A stretch of 64,000 bases of DNA from Lentzea sp. NBRC 102530 (GTDB lineage: Bacteria > Actinomycetota > Actinomycetes > Mycobacteriales > Pseudonocardiaceae): positions 310,001 to 374,000 of the forward strand of contig NZ_BSTF01000002.1 in NCBI RefSeq assembly GCF_030269365.1, in the 5' to 3' direction. Positions 17,190 through 25,615 of this stretch are shown here, one piece after another. Under the pieces are notes generated by a model. That model searched no databases, was not told the DNA's origin, and was given only the letters and a program-made list of their open reading frames with translations. The translations under genes and the position numbers were made by a program. How positions within the stretch are numbered: position 1 is the first letter of the stretch; the number at the start of each line of letters is the position of its first letter.

Positions 17190-17280
17190 TCCTTCACCCC
17201 TGGTGGGGCGGCCTCCCGGGGACACCGCTGGGGATGTCCGTACTGACCGGGCAGGCGCTTGGGAAGTACTCCCCTCGCCG
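17183..17280 (-). ncRNA. yybP-ykoY (Mn2+) riboswitch aptamer upstream of terC
   Basis: The transcribed strand begins CGGCGAGGGGAGUACUUCCC (17280-17261), continues with GGUCAGUACGG and closes with GGGUGAAGGAGACCUCG, which matches the conserved GGGGAGUA ... GUCAGUAC ... GAAGGAGACC blocks of actinomycete yybP-ykoY elements. P1 forms between CGAGG (17277-17273) and CCUCG (17187-17183). Known members sense Mn2+ and control TerC-like and P-type ATPase genes. The downstream gene is terC, as expected. Confidence 0.8.
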
Positions 17281-17283
17281 GAC

Positions 17284-17312
17284 AGCATAGGTAAAGGGTT
17301 GGTAATGCTCAA
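17284..17312 (-). promoter_or_regulatory. Predicted promoter of riboswitch-terC transcript
   Basis: On the minus strand TTGAGC (complement of 17307-17312) and TATGCT (complement of 17284-17289) are separated by 17 bases, a good housekeeping promoter. Transcription should start a few bases before the GGCGAGGGGAGUA of the riboswitch, which agrees with the aptamer being at the very 5' end. Confidence 0.6.
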
Positions 17313-17476
17313 GTAACCCGATAGTGGGGTGGATCTCAGGGCGCGGGAGGCGCGGTCACCTTGGGTGGGGCGGTGAGAGTCGCCGCCTATCGCCGCCGTG
17401 TCCCCCGTACGAGCTACACGCAGGTGTCCACCGCGCGGGGACGTGCCGGAGCGGCGTGATCTTTAGCGTTTCGGCC

Positions 17477-18304
17477 ATGCGAATCCTGTTGCAGATCGTC
17501 GTGGTGGTGGCGGTGTCGTGGGTGGCCGGCACCGGAGTGCAGGCGCTCGGCTGGAACTGGCCGTTGACGCTGGTCGTGGGCCTGCTGGCGGCCGTGCTGG
17601 CGGTGGCCGCCTACGGCTGGATCGTGCGGAGGACCGAACACCGCGAACCCACCGAGGTGGCGTGGAAGACCGCTCCGGGCGCGTTGGCGAGGGGCGCGCT
17701 GATCGGGTTGCTGATGTTCGCGGCGGTGATCGCCAACATCGCGTTCCTGGGCGGGTACGAGGTGCGCGGGCTCGGGTCGGTCACGGGGGCGCTGGCGATC
17801 TTCGGGTTCATGGCGGCGGTCGCGGTCACCGAGGAGTTGATGTTCCGCGGCCTGTTGTTCCGGTTGGTCGAACGACGCTTCGGCACGGGGGTCTCGTTGA
17901 CCCTCAGCGGTCTGCTGTTCGGGTTCGCGCACTTCTTCAACGCCAACGCGACGCTGTGGACGTCGCTCGCCATCGCCGTCGAGGCCGGGTTCATGCTGGC
18001 CGCCGCGTACGCCGCGACCCGCACCCTGTGGGTGCCGATCGGCGTGCACTTCGCCTGGAACTACGCGCAGGGCGGCATCTTCAGCACCAGCGTGTCCGGG
18101 CAGGACGCGCCGCAGGGGCTGCTGGACGGCGTCACGTCCGGGCCGGCGGTCGTGAGCGGTGGCGCGTTCGGGCCCGAGGCCAGCATCTACTCGGTGGTGT
18201 TCGGCATCGCGGTGACCGCGGCGTTCCTGTGGCTGGCGAAGCGCAGGGGGCACCTCGTGCCCCGCCGCGGCGCCACGGCCCCGGCCGCTACCCTCGGCGC
18301 GTGA
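17477..18304 (+). CDS. CPBP-family intramembrane metalloprotease (CAAX/Rce1-like)
   Basis: 275 residues with about eight helices. The glutamate motif TEELMFRGLLFRL, the second motif GFAHFFN and the third motif GVHFAWN are the metal-binding signatures of the CPBP/ABI family, which cleaves within membranes or modifies exported peptides. The start at ATG 17477 is preferred over a GTG at 17456. Its stop overlaps the GTG of the sensor kinase gene (GTGA), so it is the first gene of a three-gene unit with a two-component system. Whether the protease acts in that signalling path is not known. Confidence 0.85.
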   Translation: MRILLQIVVVVAVSWVAGTGVQALGWNWPLTLVVGLLAAVLAVAAYGWIVRRTEHREPTEVAWKTAPGALARGALIGLLMFAAVIANIAFLGGYEVRGLGSVTGALAIFGFMAAVAVTEELMFRGLLFRLVERRFGTGVSLTLSGLLFGFAHFFNANATLWTSLAIAVEAGFMLAAAYAATRTLWVPIGVHFAWNYAQGGIFSTSVSGQDAPQGLLDGVTSGPAVVSGGAFGPEASIYSVVFGIAVTAAFLWLAKRRGHLVPRRGATAPAATLGA

Positions 18305-19425
18305 TCAGCCTCCAGTGGTGGCGCGGCTTGGACGTCCGCGTCCAGGACGCGCCGATCGCGCTGGCGCTCGCGGTCGGCTCGGCGATCCCCGCCTTGTACA
18401 GCAAGGGAACCCAGCTCGGGGAGCTGCCGACGCGGCCGTTCGACTGGCTGGCGATCGTCGTGATCGCGGTGGAGTGCCTGCCGCTCGTGTTCCGCCGCAA
18501 GTGGCCGCTGATCTGCCTCGCGCTGGTGTCGGTCGCGTTCAGCGTGGACCAGCTGCGCGGCTACCACACGGTGGCGGGGACGGCGTTGGCGGTCGCGTTG
18601 ATCAGCGCCGGGCTGCACCTGGAACGTCATCGGCGGGCCACGGTGATCGGGGCCTCGGTGGCCTACGTGGGGCTGGCCCTGGCACTGGACGCCAAGGGGT
18701 CCACCGAAGGCGTGGCCGGGTTCGTCACCTTCTACCTGGCGCTGGCGGCGGCGTGGGCGATCGGCGCGTGGCTGCGGCTCTCGCGCAGTGCCGAGGCCGA
18801 ACGGCGGCGGCACGTCGCGGCGGCCACCCGCGTCGCCGAACGGACGTTGATCGCCCGCGAACTGCACGACGTCGTGACGCACCACGTGACGGCGATGGTG
18901 GTGCAGGCGGAGGCGGCGCGGTACCTGTCGGCGGCGCCCGACAAGCTGGACCGGACGCTGCAGGCGATCACCGACACCGGCCGGCGTTCGCTCACGGACC
19001 TGCGGCACCTGCTCGACCTGCTGAACCCCGACCACAGCCCGGAACGCGTCGGCGACCTGCGCACGCTGGTCGAGCAGACCCGGCTGGCCGGACAGCCCGT
19101 GGAGTTCGCCGAGGAGGGCGAGGCGACCGGTGACGCGGGCAGCGCCGAGGCCGTGGCGTACCGGGTGGTGCAGGAGGCGTTGACGAACGCGTTGAAGTAC
19201 GCGCACGGCAACGCGACGAACGTCTACGTGCGGTACGGCGAAAGGGACATCACGGTGGAGGTCGGCACGGAGGGCGCCGCGTCGTCCAGTCCGGTCGGGG
19301 GCGGCGGCCGCGGGCTGGCCGGGCTGCGCGAGCGGGTGGACGTGCTCGGCGGCGAGTTCTCGGCGGGGCGGCGCGACGGCGGGTTCGTGGTGAAGGCCCG
19401 CATCCCGGCGGGGAACCCGGCGTGA
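18301..19425 (+). CDS. Two-component sensor histidine kinase (HisKA_3 / NarL-partner type)
   Basis: 374 residues. The N-terminal half carries four to five membrane helices with little extracellular sequence, so it probably senses the membrane or an intramembrane ligand. The phospho-acceptor motif is ARELHDVVTHHVTAM in a HisKA_3 domain (about 180-250), followed by a HATPase_c domain with VVQEALTNALKYA (N box) and GGGGRGLAGLRERV (G boxes). It overlaps the protease gene upstream and the response-regulator gene downstream, each by four bases. Confidence 0.9.
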   Translation: MISLQWWRGLDVRVQDAPIALALAVGSAIPALYSKGTQLGELPTRPFDWLAIVVIAVECLPLVFRRKWPLICLALVSVAFSVDQLRGYHTVAGTALAVALISAGLHLERHRRATVIGASVAYVGLALALDAKGSTEGVAGFVTFYLALAAAWAIGAWLRLSRSAEAERRRHVAAATRVAERTLIARELHDVVTHHVTAMVVQAEAARYLSAAPDKLDRTLQAITDTGRRSLTDLRHLLDLLNPDHSPERVGDLRTLVEQTRLAGQPVEFAEEGEATGDAGSAEAVAYRVVQEALTNALKYAHGNATNVYVRYGERDITVEVGTEGAASSSPVGGGGRGLAGLRERVDVLGGEFSAGRRDGGFVVKARIPAGNPA

Positions 19426-20078
19426 CCACACCGGTGCGCGTGCTCGTGTGCGACGACCAGGCGCTCATCCGCACGGGGTTCGCGACGATCATCGACGCCC
19501 AGCCCGACCTGGAGGTCGTGGCGGAGTGCGGGGACGGCCGCGCGGCGGTCGACCTCGCCGGGCGGCTGCGGCCCGACGTCGTCGTGATGGACGTGCGGAT
19601 GCCGGTGCTCGACGGCATCGGGGCGACCCGGTTGCTGGCGGGCGCCGGCGTGCCGGACCCGGTGAAGGTCCTCGTGGTCACGACGTTCAACCTGGACGAG
19701 TACGTCTACGAGGCGTTGCGCGCCGGGGCCAGCGGGTTCCTGTTGAAGGACGCGCCGCCGGCGCAGCTGCTGCACGGCATCCGGACGGTCGCGAGCGGTG
19801 CGGCGTTGCTGGCGCCCGAGGTGACGCGGCAGCTCGTCGGGCGGTTCGCGGCGCGCATCCGGCCCGCCGAGGAGGTCGCGGAGACCCAGCTCGCGCCACG
19901 CGAGCTGGAGGTGTTGCGGCTGATCGCGGAGGGCCTGTCCAACAGCGAGATCGCGGCGGCCCTGGTGATCAGCCAGGAGACGGTGAAGACCTACGTGTCG
20001 CGCATCCTGACCAAGCTCGACCTGCGGGATCGGGTGCAGGCGGTCGTCTACGCGTATCGGCGCGGCCTGGTGAACTGA
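19422..20078 (+). CDS. NarL/LuxR-family response regulator
   Basis: 218 residues: a receiver domain (about 5-125) with the acidic pair CDDQ, phospho-acceptor Asp57 in VVVMDVRMP and the Thr/Lys switch residues (VVTTF, LLKDAPP). A LuxR-type helix-turn-helix (about 152-210) has LAPRELEVLRLIAEGLSNSE and ISQETVKTYVSRIL. It is the partner of the overlapping sensor kinase. A possible binding site is the CGTGAC/GTCACG inverted repeat just after the gene, ahead of the SGNH hydrolase. Confidence 0.92.
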   Translation: MTTPVRVLVCDDQALIRTGFATIIDAQPDLEVVAECGDGRAAVDLAGRLRPDVVVMDVRMPVLDGIGATRLLAGAGVPDPVKVLVVTTFNLDEYVYEALRAGASGFLLKDAPPAQLLHGIRTVASGAALLAPEVTRQLVGRFAARIRPAEEVAETQLAPRELEVLRLIAEGLSNSEIAAALVISQETVKTYVSRILTKLDLRDRVQAVVYAYRRGLVN

Positions 20079-20099
20079 TCTTGTCCAGTGATTACGAGA

Positions 20100-20117
20100 C
20101 GTGACCTCGTCGTCACG
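20100..20117. promoter_or_regulatory. Inverted repeat CGTGAC-N6-GTCACG before the SGNH hydrolase gene
   Basis: CGTGAC (20100-20105) and GTCACG (20112-20117) are perfect complements with a six-base spacer, placed 20 bases before the SGNH hydrolase start and 22 bases after the response-regulator stop. It could be a regulator site or a small terminator. Confidence 0.4.
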
Positions 20118-20136
20118 AAGCGGTAAGAACCTCGGC

Positions 20137-21345
20137 ATGAGAACTCCTGCGATCGTGTCGACCGTGCTCGCCGTTGCCGCCCTGCTCACGCCCGTCGCCG
20201 AAGCCGACCGCCCGGTGTGGTTCACGTCGTGGGCGCAGTCGCAGCAACACCTCGCGCCCGTGACGCTGCACGACCAGTCGATGCGGATGATCACGCACCT
20301 CAGCCAGGGCGGCAGCGCGGTCCGCATCCGGGTGCAGAACACGTTCGGCGAGCAGCCGTTGACCATCGACCGCACGACCGTGGCGGTGAGCGCCGGTGGG
20401 GCGGCGGTGGACGCGACGCGGGACGTGACGTTCGCCGGCCGCCGGTCGGTGACGATCCCCGCCGGCGGCGAGATGTGGAGCGACCGCACCACCCTGGCCA
20501 CGACGCCGGGCGCGGACCTCGCGGTGAGCATGCACGTCGCCGGGGACGTCGTGCCGGGACGGCACGAGTCGGCGTTCCGGGACAACTACCTGACCCCGCC
20601 GGGCACGGGGGACAGGACGACCGACAAGGGTGCCGCGTTCACGGAGAAGGTCCAGTCGACGTACGTGGTCAGCGCGGTCGACGTGGTGAATCCGAAGCTG
20701 CGCGGGACGGTCGTGCCGTTCGGCAGCTCGGTGGTCGACGGCGTGGGCAGCACGAACTGCGGTCCCGGATGCACCGAGATCGGCACGAACAAGCGGTGGG
20801 CCGACGTGCTGGCGCGCAAGGTCGTGGCGTCCGGCGGTCCTCAGCTCGCGGTGGCCAACGCCGGGATCAGCGGCACGACCAGCGCGGTCTGCCCGCGCAC
20901 TCCTGCGCCGTTCGTCGGGCTCGATGCTCGTACGAGGCTGGAACGGGACGTGCTCGCGTTGCACGGCGTCACGGACGTCATCTACTACTACGGCACGAAC
21001 GACCTGGCGAACGGCTGCACAGCCGATGAGATCGTCGCGAGCTATCGCGCGGTGTTCGAGCGGCTGCGCAAGGCCGGGATCGCCGTGCACGTCACCCCGA
21101 TCACGCCGCGTCCCGGCTACAGCGACCAGAACAACGTCGACCGCCACGCCGTCAACGACTTCGTGAAGCGCGGCGGCGACTGCTCGGACACCTGCGCTTC
21201 GGTGCAGGACTTCGACCAGGTGCTGGAGGACCCGATCCGGCCGAACGCCGTCAACCCGCGCTACGACACGGGCGACGGCGTTCACGCGAACATCACCGGA
21301 CAGCAGGCGATCGCGGACTACATCGCGCTGGAGACGCTCGTCTAA
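20137..21345 (+). CDS. Secreted SGNH/GDSL-type hydrolase (acyl or acetyl esterase)
   Basis: 402 residues with a signal peptide (MRTPAIVST through a cleavage near VAEA). After a beta-rich N-terminal region (about 30-190), the SGNH core shows block I as VPFGSSVVDGVG (Ser kept, the usual GDS is GSS), block II ANAGISG, block III YYYGTNDLANG and block V DGVHANITG with the catalytic Asp and His. Such enzymes remove acyl or acetyl groups from polysaccharides or lipids outside the cell. The start was chosen for the signal peptide; the frame is open to a GTG at 20101. The 3' end overlaps the convergent membrane-protein gene by four bases. Confidence 0.87.
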   Translation: MRTPAIVSTVLAVAALLTPVAEADRPVWFTSWAQSQQHLAPVTLHDQSMRMITHLSQGGSAVRIRVQNTFGEQPLTIDRTTVAVSAGGAAVDATRDVTFAGRRSVTIPAGGEMWSDRTTLATTPGADLAVSMHVAGDVVPGRHESAFRDNYLTPPGTGDRTTDKGAAFTEKVQSTYVVSAVDVVNPKLRGTVVPFGSSVVDGVGSTNCGPGCTEIGTNKRWADVLARKVVASGGPQLAVANAGISGTTSAVCPRTPAPFVGLDARTRLERDVLALHGVTDVIYYYGTNDLANGCTADEIVASYRAVFERLRKAGIAVHVTPITPRPGYSDQNNVDRHAVNDFVKRGGDCSDTCASVQDFDQVLEDPIRPNAVNPRYDTGDGVHANITGQQAIADYIALETLV

Positions 21346-21902
21346 CGGCTGCCTTTGACGCTGTAGGCCGTGACGCCGCTCGCGAACAGGATCGCGGCCG
21401 TCCACGTCGTCGCGGCGTCGTCGGGGGAACCGAGCGGCCACGTGACGACCCTGGCCGTGACGGACTCACCCGGCGGCATGATCGCCGCCACCGCCCACCA
21501 CAGCACCGGGGCGGTGGCGGCGAGCCTCGCTCCGGCGACCGCCGCGGCCAGCCCGGCCAGGCCGATCATGCCCGCGGTGTCGCGCACGACGAACGTGGCG
21601 CTGGACGGCTCGGAGCCGAGCTCCTGCACCAGGAGCACGGCCGCCGTGGCGGTGAGGGTGGCGAGCAGGAGGTGCGCGAGCCGCCAGAACGGCCAGGGCA
21701 CGGCGGTGGAGGCGTCCAGTTCGGGGTCCTGGCCCGCGAGCCCGACGGTGGCCACCAGCACGGCGGCCAGGCAGGTCAGGGACGCGCTCAGCGGCGTCCA
21801 CGGCGAGTGCAGCGCGGACCAGGCGACTAGCACGACCACCGGCAGGACGACCAGGGCGGACGGGACGTTGCGGGAGCGGGCGTACAGCGTGAGAGGCCTC
21901 AT
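21342..21902 (-). CDS. Membrane protein, last gene of the ECF-ABC operon
   Basis: 186 residues with about six hydrophobic helices and no recognised catalytic motif. It starts with a short basic tail (MRPLTLYARSRNVPSA). Its ATG overlaps the stop of the ABC-2-type permease gene (ATGA), and it probably belongs to the same transporter complex as a second membrane component. I do not recognise a family beyond this context. Confidence 0.75.
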   Translation of the reverse strand: MRPLTLYARSRNVPSALVVLPVVVLVAWSALHSPWTPLSASLTCLAAVLVATVGLAGQDPELDASTAVPWPFWRLAHLLLATLTATAAVLLVQELGSEPSSATFVVRDTAGMIGLAGLAAAVAGARLAATAPVLWWAVAAIMPPGESVTARVVTWPLGSPDDAATTWTAAILFASGVTAYSVKGSR

Positions 21903-23251
21903 CGGCCCGCCTTCAGCACGTCCAGCATGCGTTCGGGGTCCTCGCACGCCAGCATCATCCGCCGCACTTCGGTGACCCGCTCGAGCTGCTCTGAATCCGG
22001 CTGACTGCGGAACTGCCGCCACGTCTCGTCGATCTCGCCGCGGAGCCGGTCGTTCGCCCACATGTGGGGCTCGGAGGGCAGTTGCACCAGTTCGCCGTTG
22101 AAGTAGCCGGCGGTGACGTAGCGGACGGTTCCCTCGAAGGTGTTGAAGGAGGACGGCACGGAGCAGGAGGCGACTCCCGCGCCGGCGAGCAGTTCGAGGC
22201 GGATCTCGTCCGGCGTCATCCTCAGCGTCCGGGGAAAGGCGTTGGTGTTCAGGTAGACGACGCGCTCGTCTCGCCGCGTCGGCGTGAGGTGCGCCATCGC
22301 GGACGTGTCCTCGTGGACGGCCTTCGGTGCGCCGGGCAGCACGGCGAGCTTGGCCAGCGCCGCCTTGCCCGCCTCGGCCACGGCGGGGAGGTGCTCCGCG
22401 TGCGCCTGGCCGACGCAGACGTCGTCGTCGCACACCAGCTTGCTCGCGATGGAGTCGGACACGATCACGTCGGAGAACTTGGCCGGCATGATCGCCAACG
22501 CGAGGGCGAGCGCGAGCCCGGCCGGGACCAGTGCGGCCAGACGACCGAGCAGGCCGCGGTTCACGAGCAGCAGGAACGCCGTCACGCCGAGACCGGTGAA
22601 CCAGGCGAGCTGACCCAGGTCGACCGACGTCGAGGTGGTCACGAGGTCCGACTCCGGCGGGTCCATGACGGGCGTGAGCAGGGCGAGCGCGGAGATCTCG
22701 TCGCCGGGGGAGCGGACCTCGAGTGCCCGCCCCGCCGTCGTCGCGATCATGAACGTCGCCACCAGAGCCACCGGCACGGTCAGCGGGTGCGGCAGCATCC
22801 GTCCGATCGCGAGGCCCAGCAACGTGCTCGACGCGAGCGCCAGTACCGCGGTCAGGGCGAGCGGGACGAACCCGATCGACACGAACCCGCCGGTGAACGC
22901 GACCCGCGCGACCAGTCCGAGGCACAGCAGGGCCGCCGCCACCGCGACGACGCCCGCCACCGAGCCCGCGAGCGTGCCGAGCCGCCTCCAGGCCGGTTTC
23001 GCCGTGGTGGCGAACAGTTCGGTCACGCCCGCCCGGCTGTCGCGCATCCCCTGCAGGGTGGCCAGTCCGACGACGAGCGCCCAGACGTAGGCGATCGGGA
23101 AGCGGAACTCGAGCACGGCCGACGTCGAGTTGCCCTTCCAGAGCGAGCCCTCCGACGTGATGAGCCACAGCATCCCGGTGCCGGACGCCAGGACCACCAG
23201 GCCCGCCCAGAGCGCGGTGGAGCGCCGCAGTTCGATGCGCAGTCCGGTCAC
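21899..23251 (-). CDS. ABC-2-type transporter permease with large extracytoplasmic domain
   Basis: 450 residues. The first half has about six helices (LRIELRRSTALWAGLVVLAS, then LVVGLATLQGMRDSRAG, typical of ABC-2 permeases). The second half (about 285-450) is soluble, contains a CDDDVC cysteine pair and appears to lie outside or inside as one domain. The GTG at 23251 overlaps the ATPase stop (GTGA). It probably forms the export channel driven by one or both adjacent ATPases; the cargo is unknown. The soluble domain is not one I recognise. Confidence 0.75.
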   Translation of the reverse strand: MTGLRIELRRSTALWAGLVVLASGTGMLWLITSEGSLWKGNSTSAVLEFRFPIAYVWALVVGLATLQGMRDSRAGVTELFATTAKPAWRRLGTLAGSVAGVVAVAAALLCLGLVARVAFTGGFVSIGFVPLALTAVLALASSTLLGLAIGRMLPHPLTVPVALVATFMIATTAGRALEVRSPGDEISALALLTPVMDPPESDLVTTSTSVDLGQLAWFTGLGVTAFLLLVNRGLLGRLAALVPAGLALALALAIMPAKFSDVIVSDSIASKLVCDDDVCVGQAHAEHLPAVAEAGKAALAKLAVLPGAPKAVHEDTSAMAHLTPTRRDERVVYLNTNAFPRTLRMTPDEIRLELLAGAGVASCSVPSSFNTFEGTVRYVTAGYFNGELVQLPSEPHMWANDRLRGEIDETWRQFRSQPDSEQLERVTEVRRMMLACEDPERMLDVLKAGR

Positions 23252-23994
23252 CAGGCACCCCCGGTGTTCGCGCTGATCAACGCCGAGTAGCCGCGTTCGA
23301 TCGGGCTGTCGCCGACGTGCGCGTCCGTGCCGGCGTCCGTGAGGTCGCGCGGAGTTCCCCGGAACACCAGCGATCCCTCGTTGACGAGCACGACGTCCGT
23401 GCAGGCCGCCGCGACGTCCTCGACCAGGTGCGTGGAGATCAGCACGCAACTCCGTTGTCCCAGTTCGGCCACGAGTTCGCGGAACCTCAGCCGTTGCGCC
23501 GGGTCGAGGCCGACCGTCGGTTCGTCGAGCAGGAGGAGCTCCGGGTCGTTGACGATGGCCTGCGCGATGCCGACGCGGCGGATCATGCCGCCGGACAACG
23601 ACTTCATCCGGTCGTCCGCGCGGTCCGCGAGGCCGACGCGGTCGAGTGCGCTGTGAACGGCCTTCGGGATCTCCTTGGCGGGCATCTCCTTCAGCCACGC
23701 CAGGTACTCGACGAACTCCCGCACCTTGAACCGCCTGTAGTAGCCGAAGTGCTGGGGCAGGTAGCCGAGCTTGCGGCGCACCGCCTTGAAGTCACCGCAG
23801 TCTCTGCCGAGCAGCTGGATCGTGCCGCTGGTCGGCTGCTGCACGGTGGCGAGCGTGCGGATCAGCGTCGTCTTGCCCGCGCCGTTCGGGCCGAGCAGCC
23901 CGTGCACGCCCCGGCCGAGGCTCAGGCTGAGCCCGTTCACCGCGTTGCGCTTTCCCCGGCGCACCACCAGGGTGTCGGTTTCGATCGCCCGCAT
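23248..23994 (-). CDS. ABC transporter ATP-binding protein (paralogue 1)
   Basis: 248 residues with Walker A LLGPNGAGKTTLIR, signature SLSGGMIRRVGIAQA and Walker B LLLLDEPTVGLDP, and the His switch in ISTHLVED. It resembles lipid- or drug-export ATPases. The ATG at 23994 has GAGGGAG upstream. By eye about two thirds of its residues match the next ATPase gene, including the unusual C-terminal motif GDSPIERGYSA, so the two arose by tandem duplication. Only 83 bases separate them. Confidence 0.88.
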   Translation of the reverse strand: MRAIETDTLVVRRGKRNAVNGLSLSLGRGVHGLLGPNGAGKTTLIRTLATVQQPTSGTIQLLGRDCGDFKAVRRKLGYLPQHFGYYRRFKVREFVEYLAWLKEMPAKEIPKAVHSALDRVGLADRADDRMKSLSGGMIRRVGIAQAIVNDPELLLLDEPTVGLDPAQRLRFRELVAELGQRSCVLISTHLVEDVAAACTDVVLVNEGSLVFRGTPRDLTDAGTDAHVGDSPIERGYSALISANTGGAW

Positions 23995-24077
23995 CCTGTT
24001 CTCCCTCAAGTGTTTTCCGCTTCACCCGGCTAGACGGCGTTGGTGCGCTCGAGGTTCTCCGGGTGGTGTGACGTGGC

Positions 24078-24836
24078 TCACCACGTGCCGGGGCGGTCGG
24101 GGAGGCCGAGCACGGCGCTGTAGCCGCGTTCGATCGGGCTGTCGCCGGGGTGGTGTTCCGCGCCTTGGCCGGTGAGGTCTGCCGGCGTGCCCTGGAAGAC
24201 GAGTTTTCCTTGGGACAGCAGAACTACGTCAGTGCACGCGGCGGCGACGTCCTCGACCAGGTGGGTGGAGACGACCACGCACGCGTCGGTGCCGAGTTCG
24301 GTGAGCAGCTCGCGGAACCTGAGCCGTTGCGCGGGATCGAGGCCCGCGGTCGGTTCGTCGAGCAGCAGGATCTCCGGGTCGTTGACGATGGCCTGCGCGA
24401 TGCCGACCCTGCGGATCATGCCGCCCGACAACGTCTTCATCCTGTCGTCGGCCCGGTCCGCGAGCCCGACCCGGTCGATCGCCCGCTGGGTCGCCGCGGG
24501 GATGTCGCGCATCTCCTTGAGCCACGCCACGTACGCGACGAACTCCCGGACCGTGAACCGCTTGTAGTGCCCGAACTCCTGCGGCAGGTACCCGACCCGT
24601 TTCCGCAGCTCCCTCGACTCCATGCCGCCCAACAGGTGCAGCTCGCCCGCCGCGGGTTCGAGAACGGTCGCGAGTGCCCGGATGAGCGTCGTCTTGCCCG
24701 CGCCGTTCGGCCCCAGGAGCCCGTGCACTCCGCGCCCCATCTTCAGCGTGACGCCGTCGACCGCCATCCGCCTCCCGGCCTTCACCCTGAGGTTCTCGGT
24801 CGCGATCTCCCAGGCGTACGTGGTGGGCGCGGTCAT
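24078..24836 (-). CDS. ABC transporter ATP-binding protein (paralogue 2)
   Basis: 252 residues with the same motifs as its downstream paralogue: Walker A LLGPNGAGKTTLIR, signature TLSGGMIRRVGIAQA, Walker B ILLLDEPTAGLDP, STHLVED, and the C-terminal GDSPIERGYSA. The ATG overlaps the anti-sigma gene stop (ATGA). Two ATPases with one clear permease gene suggest a heterodimeric nucleotide-binding pair, or that the multi-helix anti-sigma protein supplies the second membrane half. Confidence 0.88.
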   Translation of the reverse strand: MTAPTTYAWEIATENLRVKAGRRMAVDGVTLKMGRGVHGLLGPNGAGKTTLIRALATVLEPAAGELHLLGGMESRELRKRVGYLPQEFGHYKRFTVREFVAYVAWLKEMRDIPAATQRAIDRVGLADRADDRMKTLSGGMIRRVGIAQAIVNDPEILLLDEPTAGLDPAQRLRFRELLTELGTDACVVVSTHLVEDVAAACTDVVLLSQGKLVFQGTPADLTGQGAEHHPGDSPIERGYSAVLGLPDRPGTW

Positions 24837-25615
24837 CGGTTCGCCTCCAGCCTTGTGAACGTCATCCTTCTCAGCACGATCACCACGACGCTGACCGCCA
24901 GCACGCCCGCCCACACCGGCGCGGCCTCGGCGTCGAACGCCGTGGACGTCCTGGTGAACGCGATCGTCGGCGCCACGATCACGACCGCCCAGGCCGCGAT
25001 CAGCGCGACGGCCGCCCGCGTGACGCCGACGAGCGTGCCGAGCGCGAGCGTGCCGAGCGTGAACGCCAGGCACGGCAACAACCACCGTGCGAACCCGACG
25101 TCCGTGACGAGACCGGCGATGGTCAGGCCGGGGACGAGCACCCCCAGTACCGCCGCCGTCCTGCGGAACACCAAAGGCAACCCGGCCCGGGGCGTGGCGG
25201 CGGTCAGCTCGTACGCGGGATCCAGCGCCCGGCTCCACGACGCCGCCACCCCGAGCACCGGCAGCACCGGCGCGACCAGCAGCACCACCGACACCCGATC
25301 ACCCACCGCGAACCCGATGCGGTCCAGCACCACGGCCGCGGCGGTCACCAGCAGGATCGCCGCGAGCCACGGCCCGGCCGCGGGCGAAACCCACCCGTAG
25401 CGCCTCCTCGAACGAGGCATCTGCGGCGTGCTGTCGAGCTGCGGCAGGAGCTCGGCCCACACCGCCTCGGCGATCGGCTCGGGTGCGAGCCTGCCGCGGC
25501 AGGGCGCACACGTCTCCAGGTGCGCCTCGACCGCCCACAACTGGTCGGCGGGAAGGTCGGCATCACCACGCGCATACCTCCGCAGCAACGGCTCGGACGG
25601 GTGGTTCGTGGTCAT
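24833..25615 (-). CDS. Zinc-finger anti-sigma factor fused to multi-helix membrane domain
   Basis: 260 residues. The N-terminal domain has the ZAS signature HLETCAPC (His-x3-Cys-x2-Cys), which holds ECF sigma factors inactive. From about residue 75 on, about six membrane helices follow, far more than the single helix of classical anti-sigma factors. The ATG overlaps the sigma gene stop (ATGA). The multi-pass part resembles a transporter subunit, so the protein may couple transport state to release of the sigma factor. That coupling is inference. Confidence 0.85.
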   Translation of the reverse strand: MTTNHPSEPLLRRYARGDADLPADQLWAVEAHLETCAPCRGRLAPEPIAEAVWAELLPQLDSTPQMPRSRRRYGWVSPAAGPWLAAILLVTAAAVVLDRIGFAVGDRVSVVLLVAPVLPVLGVAASWSRALDPAYELTAATPRAGLPLVFRRTAAVLGVLVPGLTIAGLVTDVGFARWLLPCLAFTLGTLALGTLVGVTRAAVALIAAWAVVIVAPTIAFTRTSTAFDAEAAPVWAGVLAVSVVVIVLRRMTFTRLEANR

